Positions 42,335-53,423 of a stretch of 64,000 nt of DNA are shown here, one piece after another (positions within the stretch are counted from its first letter, which is position 1; each line of letters opens with the position of its first letter). The DNA is taken from assembly GCA_003427395.1 (NCBI GenBank), contig BFEA01000833.1, forward strand, positions 316,916 through 380,915. The letters run 5' to 3'. The notes under the pieces are model-generated. The model was given only the letters and a program-made list of their open reading frames with translations. It was not told the DNA's origin and ran no database searches. The translations under genes and the position numbers were made by a program. The stretch comes from Chara braunii (lineage: Eukaryota; Streptophyta; Charophyceae; Charales; Characeae).

Positions 42335-42938
42335 GGCTTAGGAGTAGTGGCAGGTAGATAGTGAAAGATGAAATTGAGAGAATAATATAGCTTAGTTTTA
42401 TAAAAGAAAAAATGGAAAATTGCATCTGTACCCCACTTAAAGATGGGAATACCCGCTGTACCCAGTCCCAGGCCAAACTTGCACCTATCCCCGGAGGGCG
42501 TTCAACTTTGTGTAGTACCCAGCTTTTCCCCTGTGCGAAATTGTAGGTGTACCCAATCCCGCAGGCCCTGTATTCGGAGCACAAAATTATGCTCATGCCC
42601 ACCAAGTAGACCATTGTGGCCCAACGGCTGCTGGGTATGAGCATAATTTCAGCCGTCCGGTAGCAGGGTATATGAACAACGTGGCCTCTCCTCCTAAGGT
42701 CCCGTGTATGCCCATAATTTTGCCTTGGTATGTCCATAACTGCGTAGCACACCCTCGGCGCCCCACCGAACATCCGAACATGTTTGTTTGGACGCTCAGC
42801 TGAGCGGAAACCGAACATGTTCCGTTGCGCGCAAAAAAATAAATAAAAAAGGAGCTGCCACACGCTTCCTCGTGTGGCCGGTATCGGGGCCATTTCTGCC
42901 ATTCCGGTCCCCTGAGGGGGGCATAGTGGGCAGCAATA

Positions 42939-42940
<2 letters not shown>
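42335..42940. other. No gene recognised
   Basis: It begins with a repeat of the sequence before the 41.7-kb tail. The rest contains loosely repeated phrases (TGTACCCAGTCCC/TGTACCCAATCCC) and no recognisable coding. The long minus frame here reads through a dinucleotide repeat and is not a gene. Confidence 0.45.
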
Positions 42941-42991
<51 letters not shown>

Positions 42992-43130
42992 CAAATACAG
43001 CAGCTAAATCCACAGCAGCAGTTACTACTGCAGCAGCTGTTGTAGATGCTGCATCAGCAGATGTGTGCGTGTTCGTGTGCGTGTGTGTGTGTTTCTGTTT
43101 GTGTGTGCAGCAAATGCAGCAGCTATATAA
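42940..43130 (+). repeat. TG dinucleotide and CAG-rich microsatellites
   Basis: A (TG)n run at about 42941-42988, then CAGCAG-rich sequence, then a second GTGTGCGTGTG run at 43060-43106 followed again by GCAGCAAATGCAGCAGCTA. The whole unit looks duplicated. Confidence 0.9.
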
Positions 43131-43214
43131 GGTGCATCAAACATGTTATTCGTTAAAAGGGGACATTATATTTCAAATAGGTACTCATATGCTATTATTT
43201 TTCCTGATTTTGGA

Positions 43215-43850
43215 CTAGAAAGAAACTTAGGATACGAGAAGTGAGCCCGAAGGACATGATTGACTGCCTCCAAATTGTAACTCAAGTGAAGAGTGAAGAG
43301 TTTGAACTTCGGATTCCAACGCACTACGAAGAAGTTTGTGACACAACGATGGACTGATGAAAACTCAGGATACAAGAAGTGAGCCCAAAAGATATGAAAA
43401 CACGGTGGTAATTGCAATTCAAGTAAAAATTAACGGCGATGACACATTGAGAATGTGAAATAATTTGAACTTCAGATCCCAACACACTTAGATGTTTATT
43501 TGTGCCATGTACATGATTCAGTACTTGTTAACTGAAACTCAAGTGAAAAATGAACACAATGAATTTAAAAGAGTTTGAACTTCGGATTCCAACACACTTC
43601 AATGTTTTTTCTGACGCTACGATGAAGTGATGAAAACTTAGGACATTACGGGAACTGAGCCTAAACGACATGATGATTGATCGACATCATACATTAAAAC
43701 TCACGTAAAGAGTGAAGATAAAGACACCTTATCAAAAAGTTTGAACTTTGAATTTCATTGCACTTTGATGAATTTTGTGACACTACGATGAAGCACGACG
43801 AAAACTTTCGTTACAAGGATTGAACCCGAAGACTTAACCCTAAATTGAAA
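43215..43850 (+). repeat. Degenerate tandem array, unit about 110-165 bp
   Basis: Four to five diverged units share GAAAACT(T/C)AGGA, GAGCCC(G/A)AA(G/A)GA and GTTTGAACTTCGGATTCCAA, for example near 43219, 43358, 43571, 43633 and 43800. Non-coding. Confidence 0.65.
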
Positions 43851-43852
43851 CC

Positions 43853-44130
43853 ATGAGGTTGAGGATTCAAGAACTGCGTATAGAACAACCGCGAATGGAT
43901 CAGTATGAAGAGAAACTCTGAAAGTTGGAAGAGGACATGAAGCATAACCGCATCAAAGCAGTGAAAAACTTGAAAGAAAAACATGCAGATAGCCTCAGAA
44001 AGGAGAACTGAAGCGCGTGAAAGCAGCTAAAGAGTTAAGAGAAGAGCAGGAGGAAAGACTGAAAAAGTAGGAAAATGACTCTAGAGCTGCAAGGCATGCA
44101 AGCAGTGAAGGAATTGAGAGAGTCCAGATG
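43853..44130 (+). pseudogene. Coiled-coil coding remnant
   Basis: From an ATG at 43853 the frame reads MRLRIQELRIEQPRMDQYEE, a stop, LEEDMKHNRIKAVKNLKEKH, then in another frame LKRVKAAKELREEQEERLKK. Heptad-rich, highly charged sequence of the kind found in gag-like or structural proteins. Family not recognised. Confidence 0.35.
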
Positions 44131-44339
44131 TGACAACCCTAGTAAAAGTGAAGTCTTGATGTCGACGCATTTCTATAATGTCTGTCCCAAAAATTCATAG
44201 CCGGAAGTATTATCAGCTCGGACACAATGGAAACATAAAATATTTATGATGAGCACTCATTGTTTTCGACTCCTTCATGGACACTCCCTTGAATAGATGC
44301 ACTCATATCTTGAACCGCAGGTTCGACATTCGCTCGATT

Positions 44340-45900
44340 ATTAGGAGGAATGACAAGTCCAATCATAAACGACTTTGTTCCTTTTGCTTCTCTCTCCCAG
44401 TCAAAAGCGATTAAGTCAGCAGACTACCATTGTATGTCACAGTTTGTTTCCATTTATTCTCGCATGCATTATCATAAAGTTCTTCAAACAACTTACATTT
44501 TCCAATCAGCAATCAATATTCTACTGCTACTTTGTTGTAATGTGCAAAACCTTTATCGCCAACCACTGGATAAAGTGCTCTGCCCGCGCAAATGGGCACG
44601 CCTTTCGAAATGTCGTCGTCAGATGGACGAAGGATTGAAAAAGTACCCCCATGAACAAGCCTCACAGGATTAAAATTTATCTTCGGACGATATTTTCTTC
44701 GTCTAACAAACAGGGGTTCTCTCTCGTTAACAAATTCGATTCGGAGATGACTTTGAGGCCAATGGCCACAAAGTCTGATTTAATGGACTCATAAATCGAT
44801 CTGTTCGTGAAAGCAGCAGGAACGCGAAGTTTCGGTCTATAACCACACCTCAATGGACCACCTTGTTCGGAATGTTATTTGCATGACACTCAAAGAATTG
44901 TTTCATGCTTGCTAGCATGGAGAAAATATTTCTTTTGGTTGACATCTACCCGTAAGCCCATGTTCACAATGCACAAAGTCATTCTCGAAGCGCTTCTTGT
45001 ACTTATGGAACGCTTCTTGTACTTATGGAACACTTCTTGTACTTATGGAACATATTACAAGAGACACCGTGAACATTGCAGAACTTGCAGTACGCCCTGA
45101 TGCAAATAGAACGTTGCAACTCTACTACTGGTCTCACACATATTTGCCCCCCCTCATAGACCATGAAATCTTCAAGGTTTTTCATCCACCACTTTGATCG
45201 TTCTTCTATAATCATATTATACAATCCTTCTCTAACCTTGCGAACTTCCTGCGGCAAGATGTTGTAACAACATCGGAGACTTGCAACATTTCATGCCGCA
45301 TACGATAAGCAATTTTTTTTTCGATAGCATATCTTTCGTTTTTTCGTACTATCCTTTCTTCCTAGGATTTTTATTGGTCATGCTATACGGTTTTCTGTCC
45401 CCTGGGAGAGGTGCAGACAAAACTCGCAATATTATCATTTTTTTTGCACCTCTCTTGTTGGACATGTCTGACGCAGAGATACTTTGAACATGAATCGCAT
45501 CATCAGACTGCACTGCTAATTGACTTGCTCGTATGGTGGACACATCCTCTGATGAATAATCGGTGGCTACCAATTGCGTACCACTGTACCTACATTGCCC
45601 TAACGACATATTGGAAGAGGGTTTATCTTTTCAATGAATATTCAGTGCTTACCAACTGCGTGCCCTCTTCATCAGAGGTTGTGAAACAAGTAACCATGGC
45701 CACGCAAAAGTCGTCCGCTGAAGATTTTGAATGTATCACGCCATAAATGCGAACTACATCTGAGGAGGAAGATAACACCAATTGTAAGGACGACTTCTTT
45801 CCTTGGGGAATGCACTGTGTGATTGTTCTAAAGGAGAACTATATGATGAGCTCACTGGTGTCAACTGTAGGACTTCCAAATGAGAATGCAAGTCGAAGCC
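44340..45900 (-). pseudogene. Unidentified decayed multi-block ORF, probably retroelement-derived
   Basis: Minus-strand blocks in order: DEEGTQLVSTEYS and YSGTQLVATDYSSEDV (an acidic repeat phrase), NKRGAKKMIILRVLSAP, then QEVRKVREGLYNMIIEERSK with WWMKNLEDFMVYEGGQICV, then GPLRCGYRPKLRVPAAFTN with YESIKSDFVAIGLKVISES, then DDDISKGVPICAGRALYPVV. The blocks are separated by stops and frameshifts. The text is protein-like on this strand only. No catalytic motif was recognised. Confidence 0.4.
44990..45049 (+). repeat. 20-bp unit, three tandem copies
   Basis: CGCTTCTTGTACTTATGGAA is repeated three times with one variant base. It lies inside the decayed minus-strand ORF. Confidence 0.9.
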
Positions 45901-45904
45901 GTGT

Positions 45905-46185
45905 TCGGTTCCCATAGCCAAGTTCATGGATTCATTCCTTCAACCGTCCTTATGTTGATATGTTGCCCTCTGTTTGGTGGACGGTGTGTTCGATAAAGAA
46001 AATAGATAACTTCAACAACGTGGCTTGAAGGGGTACTTCCGAGCTGCGTGCTCCCCCCGGCCACGGATCCTACAGCCTCCGCCTCGGGGCCGCGTAACCG
46101 AGTTCCGCGCACTGAAAATCGGGACGCTCATGCCGCCTGCACATGTCAGCCCCTGGTCGACAAAAAAAAAAAAAAAAAAGAGTGA
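45905..46185. other. No gene recognised
   Basis: Short frames only. It ends in an A-run at about 46162-46179. Confidence 0.4.
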
Positions 46186-46189
46186 AATG

Positions 46190-46262
46190 TGAGGGGGGGT
46201 TATATTCAGTATTTTGTGGCATCTTGAAAAAAATATTACCCCCCCCAAATCACGAATTTGAT

Positions 46263-46305
<43 letters not shown>

Positions 46306-46680
46306 ATGTTATGCGCGCCCTGTTTTGGCAAAAAAAAATAAAATTGGTGAGGGGGTGCAGGGGGGTTAAAAAATTTGGGAGTTGTATGGTTGCGTGGGTG
46401 GGAGAGGGTTTAAGGCCCGTGGGGTGTGTTAAGGGTGCGAAGGAGGGGGCCAAAGAGGGAGGTGGGGTTGGGGGTTGTGAATTGTAAATGGGTGTCGGAA
46501 GGTGAAGGTGGCGAGGAGGAATAAGAAGACTCCTACCGCCGGCCAACTCCCACCCGATTCCACCCCCCCCGGTCCCACCAGCCCCCGTTTCGGCCCCCAA
46601 CCCCCCCCCCACCAACCAAACCACCCCCCCCCCCCCCCCGACCCGCCCCACTCAACTCCCCCCACCCTGCCAATAATTTC
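46190..46680. repeat. Low-complexity block with G and C homopolymers
   Basis: A 42-base G homopolymer (46263-46304) is followed by G-rich sequence to about 46510, then C-rich sequence with long C-runs to 46670. Frames here are composition artefacts. Such a block is prone to sequencing error. Confidence 0.85.
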
Positions 46681-47287
46681 ATGTTATTTATACATCAACA
46701 ATTACAGGAGGCCCAAGGGCTGTAATATCGAAGGTGCATGCATGTTTAGGCTAGAGGGGATATGCTACATTGTTTTCTGTATACGAGTTCCCATTCAACA
46801 ACCATAGACGCATTGCGCCATGAGATCCTTCAAGGTCAATTGCAAGGCACCCAACATTCATAGAAAAGAAGACAGTGCCTTGCCACATAGCCATATGGAG
46901 GCATCCACTGACAAATGAAACGAAAGTTGGTAAGAAAATGTTTGCAATCATCTTCGGTTGATGGACAGGGTTAAGAGTATGAGCAAACAAACATCCTTAC
47001 ATCATCACCAAACATGAAAAGCAAAGTCCACACATAGTTTGAACATCCACACGTGCAATATCACATGACTAACACAATCCCACTCTCTCCAGGATTCGTA
47101 CGAGAACAAAAGTCAATGAATAAACCTGCACGAAAGAGTAGAATCGTGTACGGTTTGAACAACGTGTAACAACTCTCAACAAAGGAGACGTTTGCTCGAA
47201 CGACAAGTCAAAATCTGTGTAAAAAAAAAAACAAATGCAAAGCCTGCGTGTGAGAAAATGGGATTACAGAATGTCAGATAAGCCAAA
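46681..47287. other. No gene recognised
   Basis: AT-balanced sequence with only short frames. It leads into the tandem duplication at 47288. Confidence 0.4.
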
Positions 47288-47530
47288 CAACATGAGTGGT
47301 ATAACAAACAAAATAACCAAGCATCATGTAGAAAGATCATTGCAAAAAAACAACTAACTGCCAATGCACTCCGAGTGTCTCCAATGTAGCGTCGATCTTT
47401 CTACAACATGAGTGGTGTAACAAACAAAATAACCAATCATCGTGTAGAAAATCATTGCAAAAAAACAACTAACTGCCAATGCACTCCGAGTGTCTCCAAT
47501 GTAAACAGGTTGCGTCGATCTTTCTACATA
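47288..47530 (+). repeat. Two-copy tandem duplication, about 115-bp period
   Basis: ACAACATGAGTGGT(A/G)TAACA ... GCACTCCGAGTGTCTCCAAT ... GCGTCGATCTTTCTAC occurs at 47288-47402 and 47404-47528 with a small insertion in the second copy. Confidence 0.85.
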
Positions 47531-47592
47531 CTACATAATGACGACTACAAACAAACCTAAGGAAAACTCAGTGAACTAGAGACGTGCACAAA

Positions 47593-47728
47593 ACAGAGCA
47601 AGGCTCATGTCCCTATGACTGACGGCACCACGCCCACCATCGTGACCCGCCAATCGAGGAACAGAGCAAGGCTCATGTCCCTATGACTGACGGCACCACG
47701 CCCACCACCGTGACCCGCCAATCGAGGA
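47593..47728 (+). repeat. Two-copy tandem duplication, 68-bp units
   Basis: ACAGAGCAAGGCTCATGTCC ... CCGCCAATCGAGGA at 47593-47660 and 47661-47728, differing at about one base. It lies at the 3' end of the hAT coding region. Confidence 0.92.
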
Positions 47729-47729
47729 C

Positions 47730-50215
47730 TACATGTGGCCCATCGTGTCGATGAAACCGCTCTCCTCTCTCCCTCCCTCAGGCTCCTCCTCAGTGTTTGC
47801 ATCGACGTCTTGCGCAGCCTCCTCAACCCTGCCAATATAGAAGTCTCCTCCAACGCTGCAATCTCCACCTGGTGGGCTGCTGCTATACGATCCTCTATCT
47901 CCATCATTGAATCCTGACATTTCTTCCCCACCCGCATAGGCAAAGGCCGCAAAGCCTCCTCGCCGGAGGTGTACGCCCCACTCTGCACTCCCGGCTCTGG
48001 GGCAGCTGGCTTGTGCAATCCTCGCCCCCTCCCAGGAAGGGGACCTCCCAAAATACGATACTAGGTCCCGATATCGGGTCGGGCCCCACTGTCACCCTCG
48101 GCCCGTCCTCCCTCTCGTGCCTCTCTCTCTGCCCGTCCTATCTCCTGTGCCACTCGATTTGCCCTCTGTCTCCCCTCTATGCGCTGTGCCTCCGCTGCAA
48201 CAACCTCTCTCCTAATCCTCTCATCCACTGTGCACACAGTCGACCAAGGACGGTGGTCAGACGACCGAACATCCTGCTGTGAAGGTGACAACAACCCAGA
48301 CATGTGACCTTTCCCAACAACACTCCTTGGTGTCGGATGTTGCACAACGCTCTGTGCGCGGGACGTCTCCAACGTTGGTGGACGCATATGAGTGTAAGTT
48401 GCCCATCGCTCTGCTCTAATCCTCTCTGACTCCGCCTCCTTACGCTCCACGCTCAGGGGAGATCCAGAAAATCTACGGCTGGCAGGGGCATAAGTTGTGG
48501 GCGATGCATCTCGGACACCACTACGTTCGTCACGATCAATAGGGGTGCCGTTCAGCGGATCCTCCACACCCGCCCTGTCCGCCAAATATGCCGCTACCCC
48601 CTGCATGTCGACTATCGAGCCTACCGTGTGACGATCCCTCCGCGACTCGCCTGGCGCTCCCTGCCCTCCCGCCGCCTCCTCGTCGCATCGTCTCATATCT
48701 ACTACGGGGACCTCATCCTCGACGGGCTGAACGTAAATAGGCATCATATGTGGCAATGCTGTGTCTGCATCGGCTGCCTCCAAACCTGCAGCGTCGTGAT
48801 CAACACCATCCTCCTCATGACTGAATCCCTGCTCCATTTTCGCACCTCTAGGTGCCATAAGTATGACTACAATGTCACTCCGAGTCAATCGTGCCTGATC
48901 CTCCTCCCCTTGAGGTAAGAGGAGAATGAGACACACTGCCAGGCGTCCCTGAGGCTCATGGTACGGGAGGGGATGCAGACACAAGTGGAACACCCGCATC
49001 CCCCCTCGTGGTCGAGGATGGTGAGGGAGTGGCATGGTGTGCCGCAGTAGGGCGCTCAGTGGGAGTAGACGACGACGTCGGCAGATCTGGTGAAATATGT
49101 CCCTCATCCAAAGGCTGCGAGGCAACACCCTCTCCGAGTAGAGCCTCTACACTGTCTACAACACCACTCGCACCAATGGTCTCTAGCCGTCCCATGCGGT
49201 CCACCTACGCCAGATAAGCCACTAGTCCTGCCCACTTTATTTGCGAAACGCCTCTCCTCCTTGAGTTCCATGCGCGCGTCACGCTCCGCTTGAGTCTCCT
49301 TCTGCTACATGCCCGCAGGATAGTAGTCGGCCATGTCACCCACTCGAACGTGCTGACGTCTGCCAATGCCACTGGCGGACGCACCCTGTCGATCCACCAT
49401 GAAGTCCCTCGTTCGCAAGTCTGAAGGAATATTGTGTGATGCCGCAGGCCAAACTGGAGTGAGCTGCTTAGGCTCCTCACCCTCAGGCACATCAACCTGT
49501 ATGTCCTCTAGGTGCTGCGAACAATCAGTCTAAAACTGTGGAACTCTACCGCCGCGGCTCACCAGCCTGTCCGATCATCTAAGGGGTTGAGATCCTCCCC
49601 CGACATCAGGCGCGGACAAATCATGTGCGCGCAATGAGGAGTCGTCCTCCTCGTTGCCCTACTCCGAGTTAGTGTTATCAACACCCAAGACCCTCCTCGA
49701 ATGGGTGGCACGGCCAGTGCGGCTCGTGTTTGCACCATGTCATGTGCCACGGCCCGTGCCACAAACCTTCCCGCTCGCCTCCTGTGCAGGGTCATCGTCT
49801 GCTCTAATGAGCGTAGACTAAGGTTGTGCCCAGTGGCATCTCCGCCCTATGCGTAGTAGAGGCTTTCTAGACTCTTATCTGCATGACATGCAATCTCCTC
49901 AGGGTCGGTCCACTACTCATCGCAGTCAACGGACTCGTCGCGCGCTGCCCGAACCACATCATCCACAACCTCCTCCTCCAGCACCTCCTCCTCGCAGGGG
50001 AGGAGCACCGCGAGTCTCACACCAAATACATCCTCCAAAGGACGAGGATGACGATTACCTTCTTGTTGTAATCGACGTCTTTGCTCCACCACCGCCTCAT
50101 CCGTCAGTAACACCCGAGGCCGCGCTCCTCATGCCAAGGGCTCAGGCTCCTCGTCAACAAGCCCCGCCGAACCACCCCCACCGCCCCCGGCTGTACCTCC
50201 TCTAGAGCGTTAAGT
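47730..50215 (-). pseudogene. Long C-terminal extension of the hAT transposase
   Basis: Downstream of the hAT dimerisation domain the minus strand stays rich in coding: 50113-49913 (Glu/Asp-rich, ending RAARDESVDCDE), 49795-49559, then a 355-codon open frame (49128-48061). After a single TAG the same frame continues with KKCQDSMMEIEDRIAAAHQV to about 47730. The 355-codon part is hydrophilic, with a heptad-like Arg/Glu/Ala segment near its end (RREVVAAEAQRIEGRQRANR). No known domain is seen. It may be a tail of the transposase or a second transposon gene; frameshifts prevent deciding. Confidence 0.45.
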
Positions 50216-52574
50216 TCCCCTACGGAAGAACGTAACCGGCAGACCTCTCAGAACACTGCAATAGTTTGAGATTGGTGGCAATCTCAACCAACTAAGCGAG
50301 CTTTGCGAACTCCAGCCTGTTACTCCTAGCCGTGTGCACACATTCATGTTCCGCCCAGTTCCTCTCTGCATGAGAGGCTGATTTCCACATGTGCAGCACA
50401 TGCGCTGCAATCTCTTGAAGGTCAAGGTATGCGCCTCTGTGCTCTTGCCACCAAGCAGTACACCTAGGTGTCTCGTCATCCCCCCTACATGTCCGTGCCT
50501 CTTCATCCCTCGTGGCAAGGTCGGTCGTCAAAAGACCGATACGCGCATAGAATTGACTCTCATCTACTCACTCACCTGCAAGTAGCGAGCACCTTCGCGA
50601 TCACCCCCTGTTTAGGCAAGGAAGAAGTCGTCGCACTCCTGCACGACTTCTAAGTCCTCTGCACTTCTCACCCTTGCGTCATAGTATTGAAGAGAACGCC
50701 TACAAGGATTGAGGAGATGCGCCACAGCTTGTGCTGACTCCAGTATATGCTGCCGACGGGAGAGGACCTGATTGATGTAGTCCTCGACTATCATGGAGGG
50801 GACCGCGGCTCTGTCCTGCAAGACTCGCAACCCAGCGACCACAAGTCGACTCCAAGAGTAAACTAGTGACATCACCATCCAACCCCTGTCCAATCTCCTC
50901 AACAACTGGTGGATGGGGGTTATGACCAGGATGGCGTAGTCCACATCCCGCCAAAACTTTATGTCGCGGATGGTCTGCCGCACCCATAACGCCTGGTTGA
51001 CCAACCGAGACTCCCACAAGATGTTGTCCCAAGGGTCGGTGTGCAACATCGAGTCTATGCTCCTTTAGGCAAAAAAGCATAAGAAAAACGGAGGCAAATC
51101 ACATCTTCACTGGTTAAATAAGCGATTTGCGTTTGCTCTTCGACCTGAAAAGGTGAAGAGCAGCGTTGTGCATTTTGATAAATCGCACCAAAGCCCTTCC
51201 ATGAAGAATGGCGGAGGCAATGTAGTCTACCCGGGTCCCTATGTCTGACAACATCAAGTTGCAGACGTGGGTGAAGCACGGGAGCCGCGTAATACGACGC
51301 AAATCCGGGTCACCGTCCTTCGCAAGGAGCTTATAGTCGGTCGCAAAGTCCATGCAGATCGCCAACATGTCATTTGAAGGGAACGACCTACAAATGGTCT
51401 TCCATCTCCTCAAGACAATATATGTCGTCTCACAAACGGAACCAGCTCGACACACTGTGGCGTACAAAAGCGCGTTATGCTTGTCAGCGGCAAGGAAGTT
51501 AATTATGGGCCGCAAGTCTCTAGACCTCCTAGCGTCTGTCAAGATAATGGCCCCAATCGCCTTGAAGGATGCGCGGACGTACGCGAGCATACTCGCGACT
51601 TGATCTTGCTGAGATAAGACACCACCTCCCCCATTCTCCTTGAACGAGGGATACACGAGCCATACTCCGTGAGGCAAGTCTGCCACGGCCTTACGATATC
51701 TCCTCCAAAAGCTCCTGTGGAAAACACGAAAATGAATCCCCGCATCAGACACAAACTGCATAAAGTGTCCCTCGCATGCTACCGAGCGTCTGCCTCGTAC
51801 ACCTCGTCGATCGTCATCTGTCTAGGTCTCTTGCGCCCCGACACAGAAACGACGTCGTCGTCATCATCATTGGTTCTCCTCTTCCCTTTGTCTCTGCCAG
51901 AATCCTTACCATCACGGAGTCCACTCCCGTGCCCCGCGTAGTCATTACGACCTCCTCCCCCCTCAAATGCGGAGGTGGAGGGCTCGAACCGCTCTCCCCT
52001 CCCACCTCTCTAGTACCTCGTCTGGCCTTGGCCTCTCGTCTCCTCCACCTCGTCCACAACCGATCCCTCCGTAGTGTCCTCCTGCCGGCGTGCACGGCCC
52101 CCTCTACCTGCCTGCACTACGTGGCCCGCTTTGACGAAGATCTGGCGTCGACTATGCCCTGCTCCTCTATGTACTGTCGAATACCAGCCTCGTGTCGGAC
52201 GTCAAACTTGTATTCCGTCTTGTTTCATATGTCCACCAAAGCCGAATCGGTGCCTGCTTGCACCTCTTACGCCGCGTGAAGTGTCGTGCGACCTTTGACT
52301 CGTTTCCTTGGTACACGAGCTTGCAGTAGTTGCGGCGCAACTTGTGGTCGCCGTGCATCTTCTCCCATGTCCCCACCTTCTGTCCTTGTGTGACATACCT
52401 CCAGATAGGCGATTTGCCTTGCAGTCTGGTCATCTGTACATCCGACACCAATGTGAAACCGTTCCCCCCTAACCCCCCAACAGACCTAAAAGCCATTGTT
52501 GCCCGCAAACCCTCGGCAGCCCCGAAACAGTGCTGAAATGGCACCCGGTCTGTAATTTGTCCCCGTGCTCGCAA
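50216..52574 (-). pseudogene. hAT-superfamily transposase (BED, DUF659, hAT-C), decayed
   Basis: Domains read right to left. A BED-type zinc finger (52574-52167: NYCKLVYQGNESKVARHF followed by TRRKRC) has Arg where the first Cys is expected. A linker and MTIDEVYEADAR lead into a DUF659-type core (51761-51114) with AIILTDARRSRDLRPIINFL (first catalytic Asp region) and CFTHVCNLMLSDIG (C-x2-H-x2-NL motif). The C-terminal helices (IRDIKFWRDVDYAI, 51049-50612) and the dimerisation domain (WWQEHRGAYLDLQEIAAHVL, RNWAEHECVH, RSNRL; 50531-50292) complete it. hAT transposases cut and paste elements with 8-bp target duplications. Frameshifts near 52190, 51780, 51090 and 50560 make it inactive. TIRs were not located. 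Confidence 0.85.
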
Positions 52575-52629
52575 ATGTAGTCACCACCTCCGCCTCGGTG
52601 AAGTCATTGTTGTCGTCGGTCCGCAGCAC

Positions 52630-52873
52630 CGTGTCTTCATCGCCCAGGAAGAATGTGTCAGCCACCAGGGGGACGCACGACCTCCGAGAACAGGCGTGTC
52701 CCAGCGCAGCGGAGGCCGGCCGTTCACAGGCCCTGCCGCGTGCCAGGCGACTCTCTCACTCCACCGCCGGCCCCGCACCAGAAACGGCCGCGCGGGTCGG
52801 CAGGCATCCGTGGCTGTGCAGCCGCGCGGCCCAGTCCGTGGCCCGGCTGGGCAGGGATAGCCCTAGCGGGCTG

Positions 52874-52908
<35 letters not shown>

Positions 52909-53000
52909 CTCTCTCGCGCGCGCGCGCGATTGGGAGAATCTGGGCACTTGGGGGAGTCATTGGCTCCCTGTGATTGCAGGTCATCCCTCGCAACAGTATA
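52630..53000 (+). repeat. GC-rich stretch with (TATC)n and (CG)n microsatellites
   Basis: (TATC) runs from about 52877 to 52909, then (CT)n and (CG)n to about 52928. The GC-rich sequence before it may be the promoter-side flank of the hAT gene, but no promoter motif was identified. Confidence 0.75.
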
Positions 53001-53102
53001 AGTAGGATTCTATAGGAATTTTGTAATTGGTTGGATATTAATAGTGCGTGGTCAACTTAATATCCTTGTCGCTGACATAGGCTAGGCTTGCGGCTTTATG
53101 CT

Positions 53103-53253
53103 ACCTATATGAATTACAATTTACAACTGTAGATTAGCACATAGACCTTGATTTTTCTAGTAGCTGGCGTGGGATGGGCTTGTTGGTTTTCACAACTTTT
53201 CAGTCTACCTGTATAGATTACAAGTTGTAGACTACCAAGTAGACCTTGTTCCA
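53103..53253 (+). repeat. Imperfect duplication, about 105-109-bp period
   Basis: ACCTATATGAATTACAA...AGTAGACCTTG-type phrases occur at 53103-53150 and 53212-53253 (ACCTGTATAGATTACAAGTT). Confidence 0.55.
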
Positions 53254-53376
53254 ATATTCGCTTGAAGATGAAGAGTGGGAGAGGTGGTTGTAATTTGGGT
53301 ACGACAGGGGGAAGAAAGGGGGTTGGGGGTTTAGGGGGGCTGGTTTGCAAGATAGAGGGGTTAGGGAGGGGACGGT

Positions 53377-53423
53377 NNNNNNNNNNNNNNNNNNNNNNNN
53401 NNNNNNNNNNNNNNNNNNNNNNN
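53377..53423. other. Assembly gap (47 N)
   Basis: A run of N in the purine-rich stretch. Confidence 0.99.

Noticed and set aside
42309-43013. A 234-codon minus frame rich in HTHTHT
   Set aside because: It is mostly translation of a TG dinucleotide repeat and unrecognised flank; no protein-like domain.
46143-46665. Gly-rich and Pro-rich frames
   Set aside because: Products of G and C homopolymers; composition artefacts.
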